A stretch of 64,000 bases of DNA from Parerythrobacter aestuarii. GTDB taxonomy: Bacteria > Pseudomonadota > Alphaproteobacteria > Sphingomonadales > Sphingomonadaceae. Location: the NCBI RefSeq assembly GCF_030140925.1, contig NZ_JARBWD010000001.1, positions 1,984,001-2,048,000 on the forward strand. Reading direction: 5' to 3'. Positions 6,500-15,807 of this stretch are shown in pieces. The first letter of the stretch is position 1, and the number at the start of each line of letters is the position of its first letter. The notes under the pieces are model-generated. The model saw nothing but the letters and a program-made list of their open reading frames with translations. It had not been told where the DNA came from and did no database searches. A program made the translations under genes and the position numbers.

Positions 6500-9037
6500 T
6501 CAGTAGATGCCGCCCTGGTCTTCAACAAAGTCTTCCAGCGCTTCGACTTCGTCGCTTTCGCTGCGGGTCTCGTCGCTCGCCTGCGACCCGCGCCGGATGA
6601 GGTCGAGGATCTCCTTGCGGCGCGCTTCTATCTCGTCGGCCCGGGTCGAGCGCGGCGGTTCGGTATCCGGCTTGAAAGCCTCCCAGATGACAGCCGAGTC
6701 CCAGCTGTCGCTGGGCCAGCCATCGAATACCCGCTTGCCAGTGCGACGATCGACCCGCACCATCCGCACGCCCGACGGCGCGATCGGCGGGTGGTCGGAC
6801 CAGCGATTGCGGGTCTCCGTGATCACGCGTTTGACGATCGGTGCCGCGAGCGAGCCGCCTTCCACCCCGCCAAGGTTGCGCGGGTTGTCATAGCCGACAT
6901 AGGCCCCGACAATATATTCCTGCGTCCCGCCAACGAACCACACATCCGTGGGACCGGTGGTGGTGCCGGTCTTGCCGAACAGCGGCAGGTCCAGGTCTCG
7001 CAACCGCTTGGCGGTTCCGCGGGTGATGACGCCTTCGAGCATGTGCATGGTCTGGAATGCAGTGCGCGCGTCCATCGCCTGCTTGCCGGCCGGCTTGAGC
7101 CGGGGCATCCGCTTGCCGTCCCACTCCGGCATGTTGCAGCCGTTGCAGGCCCGCTTGTCGGCCCGCCAGATCACCTTGCCGTGGCGATCCTGCACGAAAT
7201 CGACGAGGGTCGGAGTGTTCAGCCGTCCATGGTTTGCCAATGCAGCATAGGCATTGACCATGTTGAGTACCGTCGTCTCCCCTGCCCCCAGCGCGAAGGC
7301 CGGATAAGGCTGGTAATTGCTGCCCGCGCTCGGGATTTCCAGCGCCTTGAAGGTGTTGATGACGTTGGGCATGCCCGATTCCATCGCGATCTGGACGGTC
7401 ATGATGTTCTGCGACTGCTCCAGGCCATAGCGCAGCGGGAACTGGCCCCCGCGCCCACCTCTGAAGCATTTTTCACCCAGCCGCGCGCCCTGGTAATAGC
7501 AATAGCTCGAATTCTCGACCTGCGTCGCGGGGGTAAAACCGTTCTCGAGCCCCGTCGCGTAGACAAACGGCTTGATCGTGGAGCCCGGTTGCCGTTCGGC
7601 CTGCGTTGCCCGGTTGAACGCGCCAAGCCGGCTGTCGAAGCCACCCTGCATCGCCAGTACCCGACCGGTCATCGGATCTTCCACCACCAATCCGCCCGAG
7701 ACCGAAGGGATGCCCCGCACGCTGTAGCCATTGCCAGCCGGTGCGGCAGCGATGATATCGCCAGCCTTGAGCGAATTGGGCAGGTTGGAAAGCGGCGCGG
7801 TCGACCCATCCGTAAAGCCGATGGTCGCGCTTGGGCCATTCCGTTCCGTCACAACGCCGACCCGCCAGTTCTCGTAGTTGATCGACAGGAACGAGCTCTG
7901 CAGCTGACCCTGCCAATTGCCGGCTGCCATATCGAGTGTCGCAATCGGCCCACGATAAGTGCTGCCGCCGTTGTAGCGCAGCAACCCTTCGCGCAGGGCC
8001 TTGCGTGCCGCATCCTGCATTTCCATGTCGAGCGACGTGCGCACCCACAGCCCGCCGGCATAGACGCTGTTCTTGTTCGCCTCGCCGGTCTCCTCGTCTT
8101 CGGCTGCTTCACCGAAATCGGCAATCAGCTGGCGGCGTACTTCCTCGAGGAAATAGCCGGCATCGGCGGAGCGCTGGCTGCGCTGGGTGACGAGGCCTAG
8201 CGGCTTGGCCTTGGCGGCATTGGCCTGCGCTTCGCTGATGAAATCACTGGCGACCATCTGGTCGAGAACGAAATTGCGCCGGTTGAGCGCGGCCTGCTCT
8301 TCACCTTTGCGGCCATAGCGTTCCGGAGCCTTGGGAAGAACCGCGAGAAATGCCGCTTCGTGCAGTTCCAGCTCGCCCACGTCCTTGTCAAAATATGCCC
8401 GCGCTGCGGCCTGGACCCCGAATGAACGGCGACCAAGCGGGATTTCATTGAGGTACAGCTCAAGAATCTCCTGCTTTGTCAGCACGCCTTCGATGCGGCG
8501 CGCGAGCAGCATTTCCTTGAGCTTGCGAGTGATCGAATACTCGTTGCTGAGCAGGATGTTCTTCGCCACCTGCTGGGTGATGGTCGAACCGCCGACCGCG
8601 CGCTCACCCGAACCCAGCTTGCTGACATAGTCGACAACTGCGCCGACCAGGCCGCCGGCATCAATGCCCCCGTGGCTGAAAAAGGTCTTGTCCTCGGCCG
8701 CGAGATAGGCCTCGATCAGTTCTTGCGGGAAATCGGCATATTGCAGCTGCACACGCCGCTCACGGGCATAGGAATGGACGATCTCGCCATCGATCCCGCG
8801 CACGACAGTGGGCAGCGGCGGTTCGTAATCGAGCAGCTTCTCCGCATCCGGCAGATCGCGAGCGAGCACCGCCCACAGCACGATCCATGCGGCCAGCAAC
8901 AACCCGAGCAGGATCATGGCCCAGCGGAACCAGCGGCTTTCGCGCCACTGCCGCTTGACCCAGTTGATCGCCCCGGTCGCCTCGCGCCGGATGCGATAGC
9001 GAATTGCTTCGATGGAAGAACCTTCAGCCATAGTCAC
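6500..9037 (-). CDS. mrcA: Penicillin-binding protein 1A (bifunctional glycosyltransferase/transpeptidase)
   Basis: The 845-residue class A PBP polymerises and crosslinks peptidoglycan in the periplasm. One membrane anchor lies at about residues 38-60. The GT51 domain has its catalytic Glu in AAEDKTFFSHGG (Glu115) and GGSTITQQVAKN. The transpeptidase domain has SxxK as PGSTIKPFVY (about residue 485), an SQN motif in LEQSQNIMT, and KTGTT near residue 687. A CNGC pair in the transpeptidase region before the KTG motif may form a disulfide or metal site. The amidase gene lies just upstream on the same strand (51 bases), a common cell-wall pairing. Confidence 0.95.
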   Translation of the reverse strand: MTMAEGSSIEAIRYRIRREATGAINWVKRQWRESRWFRWAMILLGLLLAAWIVLWAVLARDLPDAEKLLDYEPPLPTVVRGIDGEIVHSYARERRVQLQYADFPQELIEAYLAAEDKTFFSHGGIDAGGLVGAVVDYVSKLGSGERAVGGSTITQQVAKNILLSNEYSITRKLKEMLLARRIEGVLTKQEILELYLNEIPLGRRSFGVQAAARAYFDKDVGELELHEAAFLAVLPKAPERYGRKGEEQAALNRRNFVLDQMVASDFISEAQANAAKAKPLGLVTQRSQRSADAGYFLEEVRRQLIADFGEAAEDEETGEANKNSVYAGGLWVRTSLDMEMQDAARKALREGLLRYNGGSTYRGPIATLDMAAGNWQGQLQSSFLSINYENWRVGVVTERNGPSATIGFTDGSTAPLSNLPNSLKAGDIIAAAPAGNGYSVRGIPSVSGGLVVEDPMTGRVLAMQGGFDSRLGAFNRATQAERQPGSTIKPFVYATGLENGFTPATQVENSSYCYYQGARLGEKCFRGGRGGQFPLRYGLEQSQNIMTVQIAMESGMPNVINTFKALEIPSAGSNYQPYPAFALGAGETTVLNMVNAYAALANHGRLNTPTLVDFVQDRHGKVIWRADKRACNGCNMPEWDGKRMPRLKPAGKQAMDARTAFQTMHMLEGVITRGTAKRLRDLDLPLFGKTGTTTGPTDVWFVGGTQEYIVGAYVGYDNPRNLGGVEGGSLAAPIVKRVITETRNRWSDHPPIAPSGVRMVRVDRRTGKRVFDGWPSDSWDSAVIWEAFKPDTEPPRSTRADEIEARRKEILDLIRRGSQASDETRSESDEVEALEDFVEDQGGIY

Positions 9038-9088
9038 GGCAAGCCCCTAGCACGCGGATTCTGCACCGCGCTATAACCAACTGCGGGA

Positions 9089-9958
9089 TTATTCGCGGGT
9101 TTGGCGCGCAAAGTAGATCCGCACGGCCCGCGCCAGCGCCTCGGCAAAGGCTCGTTGCCCTTCGGGTGAGGTCAACCGGGCAGCATCGGCGGGATTGGTG
9201 ATGTAGCCCGATTCATAAAGGACCGCCGGGACATCGGGTGCCCGCAAGACCGCTAGCGCAGCAGAGCGCCGTGCCTGCGGATGGAATTTCAGCGTTGAGC
9301 GCCCCTCGCGCACGATCAGCGCAGCGAATTCAGCCGAATTTTGCTGCACGCGGCGCTGTGAAAGCTGGACCAGGATGTCGCTGACCGCATCCGACTGGCC
9401 CGTGACTTCGACCCCGTTCAACCGGTCGGCATTGTTCTCGCGCTCAGCGAAGCGGGCGGCCGCCTCGTCCGAGGCTTGGCTCGACAAGGTGTAGATACTT
9501 GCCCCGCTGATCCCGGTAATCTCACCCGCCGAATCGGCATGGATCGAGATAAACAGGTCCGCATCCATGCGCCTGGCAATCTCAGGCCGCTCTTCCAGCA
9601 CCAGGAAGGTATCGTCCTCGCGCGTCAGCGCGACGCGAACACCACCTTGATCCAGCAATGCATCCTTGAGCGCGAGGGCAAGACCCAGCACAAGTGTCTT
9701 CTCGCGCCGTCCGCTGCCGCTGGAGCCGGGATCCTTGCCGCCGTGCCCGGCATCGATCACGACCAGCGGGCGCGAGCGGTCCTGCGGCCCGTATATCGTT
9801 GGCAGGTCGACCGGTTCATTTCCCTGCGGAAGGTCGATCCTGAGGACATAGTCGCGCCCCAGATGCGGGACGGGAATCGTCAGGCCAAAGGCATAAAGCC
9901 CGGCCATGATGGCTACCGGCAAGAGGAAAACCAGCCAGAGTTGGGCGCGCAGCGACAT
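9089..9958 (-). CDS. N-acetylmuramoyl-L-alanine amidase (Amidase_3)
   Basis: The 289-residue protein cleaves the amide between muramic acid and the stem peptide during cell separation. Residues 8-28 form an uncleaved signal anchor or signal peptide. The Amidase_3 zinc motifs are visible: VVIDAGHGGKDPG (first His), later RRMDADLFISIHADSA (second His), and VLYESGYITNPADA with the catalytic Glu. There is no LysM or AMIN domain, so it is a minimal AmiC-like enzyme. It sits upstream of PBP1A on the same strand and divergent from rne. Confidence 0.93.
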   Translation of the reverse strand: MSLRAQLWLVFLLPVAIMAGLYAFGLTIPVPHLGRDYVLRIDLPQGNEPVDLPTIYGPQDRSRPLVVIDAGHGGKDPGSSGSGRREKTLVLGLALALKDALLDQGGVRVALTREDDTFLVLEERPEIARRMDADLFISIHADSAGEITGISGASIYTLSSQASDEAAARFAERENNADRLNGVEVTGQSDAVSDILVQLSQRRVQQNSAEFAALIVREGRSTLKFHPQARRSAALAVLRAPDVPAVLYESGYITNPADAARLTSPEGQRAFAEALARAVRIYFARQTRE

Positions 9959-10409
9959 AATCTTAGCAGCGTGTTAGGGCGTTGGTGGCTAAGTGCGCAA
10001 TATAGTTGCCGGAGTTCTCCCGCGATGCTAGCAAGAGTCCGACCGGAAGTTGGGCCTTCCGCTCTTGCCTCTCAGAATGCAAGGCGGTGACTCAACAGGA
10101 AAATCCGGCTCCCACCCGCACCCATTCGCAGGTGGCATAAGAATAACAGGTTGATACGCCACATGAGACTCCACCCCCCGTATTCCGGCAGGCAATCGCA
10201 AGGTTGCAGCGCCGTTGCGGCAGGTATGGGCACGCTACAGCAGCGAGGTCTCCTTGGCGTAGACACAGCATCCCGCGCCCCGAAGCCTTGTGCGCTTCCG
10301 GGCCGGTCTATCCATTCCGCCCGTGGCCAATCCACCGGCGGTTCCCACACATATCTGCGCGAGGGATTGCGGCCCGAGGCCGTCCCCGTTCGCGCATGGA
10401 GACAATTCA
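9959..10409 (+). promoter_or_regulatory. rne upstream region, putative long structured leader
   Basis: This 451-base gap between the divergent amidase gene and rne is the only gene-free stretch over 300 bases. It must hold promoters for both genes. It contains the hairpin at 10031-10068 and later C-rich and purine-rich blocks around 10105-10200. In E. coli, a long rne 5' untranslated region senses RNase E activity; by analogy this region may contain an autoregulatory leader. No -35/-10 pair could be assigned with confidence. Confidence 0.45.
10031..10068 (+). other. Stem-loop in the rne upstream region
   Basis: GCAAGAG (10031-10037) pairs with CTCTTGC (10062-10068), and inside it CGGAAG (10044-10049) pairs with CTTCCG (10056-10061) around a 6-base loop. 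There is a 6-base bulge on the 5' arm only. No T-run follows directly, so it is not a classic terminator. It could be a leader element bound or cut by RNase E. Confidence 0.5.
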
Positions 10410-13091
10410 ATGGCTACGCGCATGCTTATCGATGCGCGCCACCAGGAAGAAACCCGGGTGGCGGTGCTCAAGGGCAACCGGATTGAGGAATTCGATTTCG
10501 AATCTGCCGAACACAAGCAGATCAAAGGCAACATCTATCTCGCCAAGGTAACACGGGTCGAACCGTCGCTGCAGGCAGCGTTCGTCGATTTCGGCGGCAA
10601 TCGCCATGGTTTCCTGGCCTTCAGCGAAATCCACCCCGATTATTACCAGATCCCGCAGTCCGACCGCGAAGCGCTGCTGGCGGAAGAGGCCGAGGCAGCC
10701 GAGGAAGAGGCTCGCCTGCGCGCCGAAGAGGAAGAGCGCGGCGAAATTCCCGGTGACGAGTACGACGCCGAAGACGAGGAAAGCGCCGAGGCGCTGGTCG
10801 AGGACCTGGCCGAAGACGGGCTTGAGGAAATCGACACATCGGAAAAGGACAAGGTCGCTACCATCGAGGAAGGCCAGGTAGAAGGCGACGACGATAGCGA
10901 CGAAGACGACAGCGAAGACGAGGACGGCGAATCGGACGAGAACGAAGCCTCGGATGACGACAACGGCAGGCAACGCGGCCGCCGTGGGCGCGGTCGACGG
11001 CAGGGCAAGGGCGGCAAAGCCCGCGCCAAGGCCGTCGATGAAGCGCGAGCCAAGCGCCAGGCATTGCGTCGCCGCTACAAGATCCAGGATGTCATCCAGC
11101 GCCGCCAGGTAATGCTGGTGCAGGTTGTCAAGGAAGAGCGCGGCAACAAGGGTGCCGCCCTCACCACCTATCTCAGCCTTGCCGGTCGCTACACTGTGCT
11201 GATGCCGAACAGCAGCCACGGCGGCGGCATCTCGCGCAAGATTTCCAGCGCCGGCGACCGCAAGCGGCTCAAACAGATCGTCAGCGATCTCAGCCTGCCG
11301 CGTAGCATGGGCCTGATCGTCCGCACGGCGGGGCTCCAGCGCAACAAGACCGAGATCAAGCGCGACTTCGATTACCTCGCCCGGCTGTGGGACGAGATTC
11401 GCGAAAAGACGCTGTCTTCCAGCGCGCCCACGTTGATCCATTCGGATAGCGACCTGATCAAACGCGCCATCCGCGACATCTACAATCGCGAGATCGAGGA
11501 AGTGGTGGTTGAAGGCGAGGAAGGCTACAAGTCGGCCAAGGCCTTCATGAAACTGCTGATGCCCAGCCACGCGCGCCGGGTGAAGCCTTATTCCGACCCC
11601 ATGCCACTGTTCCAGCGTTATGGCGCGGAAGACCAGCTGCGGGCGATGTACGACCCGGTCGTCCAGCTCAAGTCGGGCGGCTACCTGGTGATCAACCCCA
11701 CCGAAGCACTGGTCTCGATCGACATCAACTCCGGCCGTTCGACCAAGGAACACGGGATCGAGCAGACCGCGCTTGCGACCAACCTGGAAGCGGCCAAGGA
11801 AATCGCCCGCCAGCTGCGCCTTCGCGATATGGCCGGCCTCGTCGTGATCGACTTCATCGACATGGAGTACAACAACAACGTCCGTAAGGTTGAGCGCGCC
11901 ATGAAGGACGCGCTCAAGAATGACCGCGCGCGGATCCAGGTGGGCCGCATCTCGGGCTTCGGCCTGATGGAAATGAGCCGCCAGCGCCTGCGCACCGGTG
12001 TGCTCGAAGCGACAACCCGCGATTGCCCGCATTGCGATGGCACCGGCCTCGTCCGCACAGCATCCAGCGCCGGCCTCTCGGCCCTGCGCCTGATCGAGGA
12101 CGAAGCAGCCAAGGGCAAGGGAACGATCATCACCCTGCGAGCCAGCACCGAAGCAGCGATCTACCTGCTCAACGCCAAGCGCGGGGACCTGCAGGAGATC
12201 GAAGATCGTTACGGCGTGAGCGTCGAAGTTATCCCCGAGGGCGAAGATGAAGGTGCCAAGATGAGCGTAAGCAGCTCTGGCCCTCGCCCCTCACAGGCGC
12301 CCAAATTCGATCCAATCGTCGACGACGACGAGGATGACGATGATTTCACTGACGATGCGGACGACGAAGACGACGATACCGAGGATAGCGAGGACAAGCC
12401 CAAGAAGCGCCGTCGCCGCCGCCGCGGTGGCCGTGGTCGCAACAAGAAACGTCAGGAACAGTCCGACGATAGCGACGAAGACCTGGAAGACAGCTCGGAT
12501 GACGAAGAGGCGTCCGACGACGATTCCGAGGACAAGCCGAAGAAGCGCCGCCGTCGTGGGGGTCGCCGGCGCGGTGGCCGCGGTCGCGGAGCCGGTGATG
12601 ATACTGGCGATGATACTGGCGAAAGCGATACCGAAGACACCGTAGAGGAGGCTTCCGAAGCCGAACACACCGAGGAACCGGTCTCGGCCAAGGAAGAGGT
12701 AGCCGAAGAGAAACCGAAGAAGCGTCGGGCTCCGCGCAAAAAGAAGGCCGAGGAAGCACCTGCTGAAGACGTGCCTGCTGAGGAAGCCCCCGCTGAAGAG
12801 GCCAAGGAAGAAAAGCCAAAGCGTCGCGCTCCGCGCAAGAAGAAGGCTGAGGAAGCTCCTGCTGAAGAGGCCGCAAGCGACGCTCCGACAGAGGAAGCCC
12901 CGGCCAAGCCGAAGCGCACCCGTCGCAAGAAGGCCGATGCTGAACCGGCTGCCGATGAAGCCGCTCCGACACCGGCCCCGGCACCCGCCAATGACGCAGC
13001 GGGAGTTGGTTCGTCTCCTGGAGATGCATCCGGAGAAGACACCGATGGCACTCCTCGCCGCGGCTGGTGGCAGCGAACTTTTGGTGAATAG
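10410..13091 (+). CDS. rne: Ribonuclease E
   Basis: RNase E is the endonuclease at the centre of the RNA degradosome. ATG 10410 (GGAGA 6-7 bases upstream) gives 893 residues beginning MATRMLIDARHQEETRVAVL. The S1 domain is split by an acidic then basic insert at about residues 90-215. The catalytic DNase I-like part has TEALVSIDINSG and DFIDME, and the Zn-link is RDCPHCDGTG. The C-terminal third is low complexity, alternating Asp/Glu runs with Arg/Lys-rich blocks and Ala/Pro/Lys repeats. It is likely disordered and may bind RNA and degradosome partners. The Sel1-repeat gene follows after 9 bases. Confidence 0.96.
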   Translation: MATRMLIDARHQEETRVAVLKGNRIEEFDFESAEHKQIKGNIYLAKVTRVEPSLQAAFVDFGGNRHGFLAFSEIHPDYYQIPQSDREALLAEEAEAAEEEARLRAEEEERGEIPGDEYDAEDEESAEALVEDLAEDGLEEIDTSEKDKVATIEEGQVEGDDDSDEDDSEDEDGESDENEASDDDNGRQRGRRGRGRRQGKGGKARAKAVDEARAKRQALRRRYKIQDVIQRRQVMLVQVVKEERGNKGAALTTYLSLAGRYTVLMPNSSHGGGISRKISSAGDRKRLKQIVSDLSLPRSMGLIVRTAGLQRNKTEIKRDFDYLARLWDEIREKTLSSSAPTLIHSDSDLIKRAIRDIYNREIEEVVVEGEEGYKSAKAFMKLLMPSHARRVKPYSDPMPLFQRYGAEDQLRAMYDPVVQLKSGGYLVINPTEALVSIDINSGRSTKEHGIEQTALATNLEAAKEIARQLRLRDMAGLVVIDFIDMEYNNNVRKVERAMKDALKNDRARIQVGRISGFGLMEMSRQRLRTGVLEATTRDCPHCDGTGLVRTASSAGLSALRLIEDEAAKGKGTIITLRASTEAAIYLLNAKRGDLQEIEDRYGVSVEVIPEGEDEGAKMSVSSSGPRPSQAPKFDPIVDDDEDDDDFTDDADDEDDDTEDSEDKPKKRRRRRRGGRGRNKKRQEQSDDSDEDLEDSSDDEEASDDDSEDKPKKRRRRGGRRRGGRGRGAGDDTGDDTGESDTEDTVEEASEAEHTEEPVSAKEEVAEEKPKKRRAPRKKKAEEAPAEDVPAEEAPAEEAKEEKPKRRAPRKKKAEEAPAEEAASDAPTEEAPAKPKRTRRKKADAEPAADEAAPTPAPAPANDAAGVGSSPGDASGEDTDGTPRRGWWQRTFGE
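12705..12870 (+). repeat. Imperfect tandem repeat in the RNase E C-terminus
   Basis: Two copies of about 65 bases, starting near 12705 and 12806, each encode a unit of the form KPK(K)RRAPRKKKAEEAPAE. The copies differ at synonymous sites, so selection appears to act on the peptide. An earlier pair of Arg-rich units (EDKPKKRRRR) lies at about 12390-12440 and 12530-12580. Confidence 0.7.
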
Positions 13092-13100
13092 GGCTCCATC

Positions 13101-14114
13101 GTGGGCCGATTGACGCGACTACTGCTGCCAATTCTTGCGACATTCGCCGTGCCGACCGCTTTGCTTGCGTCGGCCGGCGAGGAGGTGCCCGATGCGATCG
13201 CTGCCTACAAGGCTGGCGATTGGGAAACGGCGCGCGTCCTGTGGCAGGGGGCCTGCGATGCAGGCAATCCAGCCGCGTGTCATGAAGTGGCGGTCGTCTA
13301 TCGTGACGGCGAAGGTGTCCCAGCCGATGCCGAACGAGCCAAGCAGTTGTTCGAACAGGCCTGTACAGGAGGCTTCGGCGATTCCTGTTTCAACCTCGGC
13401 AACAAGGCTGAGGGCGAAACGCGCCTATCCTATTTCGAGAGGGGGTGCGCGCTCGATAGTGTCGGTTCCTGTGCGCGGATCGGGATGGCCTATCGCGATG
13501 GTAAGGACACCGGAAAAGACGCTGGAAAGGCGGTCGATTACCTGACCAGGGCGTGCCTGATCGACAAACAACAGGCGGGGCCAGCCTGCTTCATGTTGGC
13601 TGGCCTGTATGACATCCATGACGAATTTGTGATCGAAGATGATGGGGCCACGGCCAACCGCTGGCTGGCGCGCGGCTGCAGCCTGACGGATGTCCAGAGC
13701 TGCCAGAACCTCGGCTTCCATTATCGCGCCGGCTACGGCATCGGGAAGGACCTGGTGAAAAGCAATGCGCTCTATGCCATGGCCTGCAACGATGCATCCA
13801 GTCTCGCATGCCCCATGTTCTCACCTCGCGAGTACTTCGGTGCCGCCCCGGCCTATCGCGGCTCGGAAATCAAGCCGGACAAGCGGCAGGCCGCCGGGCT
13901 GTATCGGACCGCTTGCGAACGGGGACTGGCATTGGGTTGCGCGCAGTTTGCCTATGCCATCCTGCGTGGCGGCAAAGCGGCCAAGAACCGGGCGACCATC
14001 GACCGCTATCTGAAGCAAACTCTGGAGCTTGATCCGGGCAACTGGTTCGCGGAATTCCTCATCGATCTTATCGAGAAGGACGGGATCGAGGCCTGGGACA
14101 GGCGCAACCGCTGA
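13101..14114 (+). CDS. Secreted Cys-rich Sel1/TPR-like repeat protein
   Basis: This 337-residue protein starts at GTG 13101 and has a signal peptide of about 24 residues (hydrophobic LLLPILATFAVPTALLASA). It then has repeated alpha-hairpin units with spaced cysteines, such as ACDAGNPAACHEVAVVYRDG, ACTGGFGDSCFNLG, GCALDSVGSCARIG, GCSLTDVQSCQNLG and ACERGLALGCAQFA. This pattern matches the Helicobacter cysteine-rich protein type of Sel1-like repeats, in which each hairpin is closed by a disulfide, consistent with a periplasmic protein. It is probably cotranscribed with rne. The partner and role are unknown. Confidence 0.8.
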   Translation: MGRLTRLLLPILATFAVPTALLASAGEEVPDAIAAYKAGDWETARVLWQGACDAGNPAACHEVAVVYRDGEGVPADAERAKQLFEQACTGGFGDSCFNLGNKAEGETRLSYFERGCALDSVGSCARIGMAYRDGKDTGKDAGKAVDYLTRACLIDKQQAGPACFMLAGLYDIHDEFVIEDDGATANRWLARGCSLTDVQSCQNLGFHYRAGYGIGKDLVKSNALYAMACNDASSLACPMFSPREYFGAAPAYRGSEIKPDKRQAAGLYRTACERGLALGCAQFAYAILRGGKAAKNRATIDRYLKQTLELDPGNWFAEFLIDLIEKDGIEAWDRRNR

Positions 14115-14750
14115 TCAGCCTCCTGCCTTGATCCCCATGCCCCATTCGTTCCAGCCAAGCGACTTGGGTGTTTTCGGCAGGTAAGTCGCACCCATGGGTT
14201 CGACCACGAAGCCCCCTGCCCTGACCGCTTCGGTCACCGGCCGGGTCAGGTGACAGCCACCGGCAAATGGCTTCCAATAAGGCTCGATCCGCTCCTGGAA
14301 CCGCGCGACATCGGCATCGGGGGCCCGGCCATGTTCGAGGAAAAGCAACTTGCCGCCCGGTTTGAGGATGCGGCGCATTTCCCTGATCACCTGCGCCTGA
14401 TCCTGCACCGAGCACATGGTGTAGGTGCACACCACGGTGTCAAAACTGTTGTCGTCAAACGGGATGTCTTCGCCGATTCCTGATCGGATATCGACGTTCC
14501 AGCCCTTCTTCTGCGCTTCGGCGCGAGCATATTCGAGCAGCGTGGGATCGGGATCGATGCCAGCATAGCTGTCGATGGCATCGGGATTGTAGAACTGCTG
14601 GTTGATTCCTCCGCCGCATCCCAATTCGAACACATGACCGTTGGCAAGTGGTACGATCCGCGAGCGCCGCTTCATGATCGCCGGCATGCCGCAAGCGAAC
14701 TTTATTACGCGCGGCACCCCATGGCGGCCCCACCATTCACCCAAGCTCAT
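14115..14750 (-). CDS. Class I SAM-dependent methyltransferase
   Basis: The ATG at 14750, preceded by GGGAG, gives 211 residues. Motif I is VFELGCGGGINQQFY, the acidic residue of motif II is YAGIDPDPTLLEYAR, and FDTVVCTYTMCSV and LKPGGKLLFLEHG complete the Methyltransf_11 (UbiE/COQ5-like) pattern. The family includes quinone, phospholipid and thiol methyltransferases; nothing here selects among them. It converges with the Sel1-repeat gene, with adjacent stop codons, and is divergent from the haloalkane dehalogenase across 66 bases. Confidence 0.8.
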   Translation of the reverse strand: MSLGEWWGRHGVPRVIKFACGMPAIMKRRSRIVPLANGHVFELGCGGGINQQFYNPDAIDSYAGIDPDPTLLEYARAEAQKKGWNVDIRSGIGEDIPFDDNSFDTVVCTYTMCSVQDQAQVIREMRRILKPGGKLLFLEHGRAPDADVARFQERIEPYWKPFAGGCHLTRPVTEAVRAGGFVVEPMGATYLPKTPKSLGWNEWGMGIKAGG

Positions 14751-14816
14751 GTATCGATCTCCCTTCAATACTGACTGTTATTGTGCCAGATTTATTTGGC
14801 AATTGGGAGAGACAGC

Positions 14817-15713
14817 ATGCCAACAATTATCCGCACTCCGGAAGAACGTTTCGCCAACTTGCCTGATTACCCTTTCGCGCCGCACTATCATGAACTTACA
14901 GATGGCATCAGGCTCCATTATATCGACGAAGGACCGCGCGATGGCAGTCCCGTGCTGATGCTGCACGGCGAACCCAGCTGGAGCTTCCTCTATCGCTTCA
15001 TGATCCCGCAAGTGGTCGAGGCCGGGTACCGCGCTGTCGCGCCGGACCTCGTCGGCTTTGGCAAATCGGACAAGCTCTCGCGCAAGAGCGACTACAGCTA
15101 TGCCGGGCATGTGGCATGGATGCGCGAATGGGTCGAAGCAATGGACTTGCAGGACATCGTGCTTGCTTGTCAGGACTGGGGTTCGCTGGTCGGTTTACGA
15201 CTGGTTGCAGCCATGCCGGAACGCTTTGCTGCCGTGGTCCTGTCCAACGGTGGGCTCCCGGCTGGGCAGGAGGCACCACCCGCCTTTGCCAAGTGGCGGA
15301 ACTTCTCGAAATGGAGCCCGGTTTTCCCGATCGGAAAGATCCTCCAGCGCGCCACAACGCGGGAGTTGAGCAAGGCCGAAGTTGCGGCCTACGATGCGCC
15401 TTTTCACAGCCGCGCCAGCAAGGCCGGGGCTCGCATATTCCCGTCACTTGTGCCGCTTGGCGAGAATGTGGCCGTACCCGACCAACTCGCGGCATGGGAA
15501 GTGCTGGAGCGCTTCGACAAGCCCTTCACCTGTTGCTTTTCCGACCAGGACCCGATCACGCGCGGCGGCGATGCCCAATTCCGCGAGCGCGTGCCAGGTG
15601 CACGCAACAACGACCTGCATCGCACGTTGAGCGGCCACCATTTCATCCAGGAAGACGATCCGCACGGATTTGCCGCAGCCATTCTCGAAACCGCGAAGAA
15701 AGCCGGGCTTTAG
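14817..15713 (+). CDS. Haloalkane dehalogenase (HLD-I-like)
   Basis: The 298-residue alpha/beta hydrolase would hydrolyse haloalkanes to alcohols. The start at ATG 14817 has GGGAGA six bases upstream. HGEPSWSFLYR forms the oxyanion/halide region. The nucleophile Asp120 is followed by Trp121 in ACQDWGSLVG, as in DhlA-type enzymes. A cap-domain Trp is in FAKWRNFSKW. A candidate acid is the Asp in FSDQDPITRGGD and the base is His in LSGHHFIQEDDPHG. All core residues are present, so activity is plausible. Substrate range cannot be predicted. An ATP-grasp gene follows on the same strand. Confidence 0.9.
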   Translation: MPTIIRTPEERFANLPDYPFAPHYHELTDGIRLHYIDEGPRDGSPVLMLHGEPSWSFLYRFMIPQVVEAGYRAVAPDLVGFGKSDKLSRKSDYSYAGHVAWMREWVEAMDLQDIVLACQDWGSLVGLRLVAAMPERFAAVVLSNGGLPAGQEAPPAFAKWRNFSKWSPVFPIGKILQRATTRELSKAEVAAYDAPFHSRASKAGARIFPSLVPLGENVAVPDQLAAWEVLERFDKPFTCCFSDQDPITRGGDAQFRERVPGARNNDLHRTLSGHHFIQEDDPHGFAAAILETAKKAGL

Positions 15714-15807
15714 TCCCAAATGGACGTTTAGCGCTTTCGAAGCTGCCCGCATGGTTGTAATCGCGTCGCCGCACAGGGTTCGCCCACGACAAGGAACGGT
15801 TCGCCAG

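Noticed and set aside
10407-12032. A 541-codon minus-strand open frame inside rne
   Set aside because: It is antisense to the conserved catalytic part of RNase E and has no recognisable domain.
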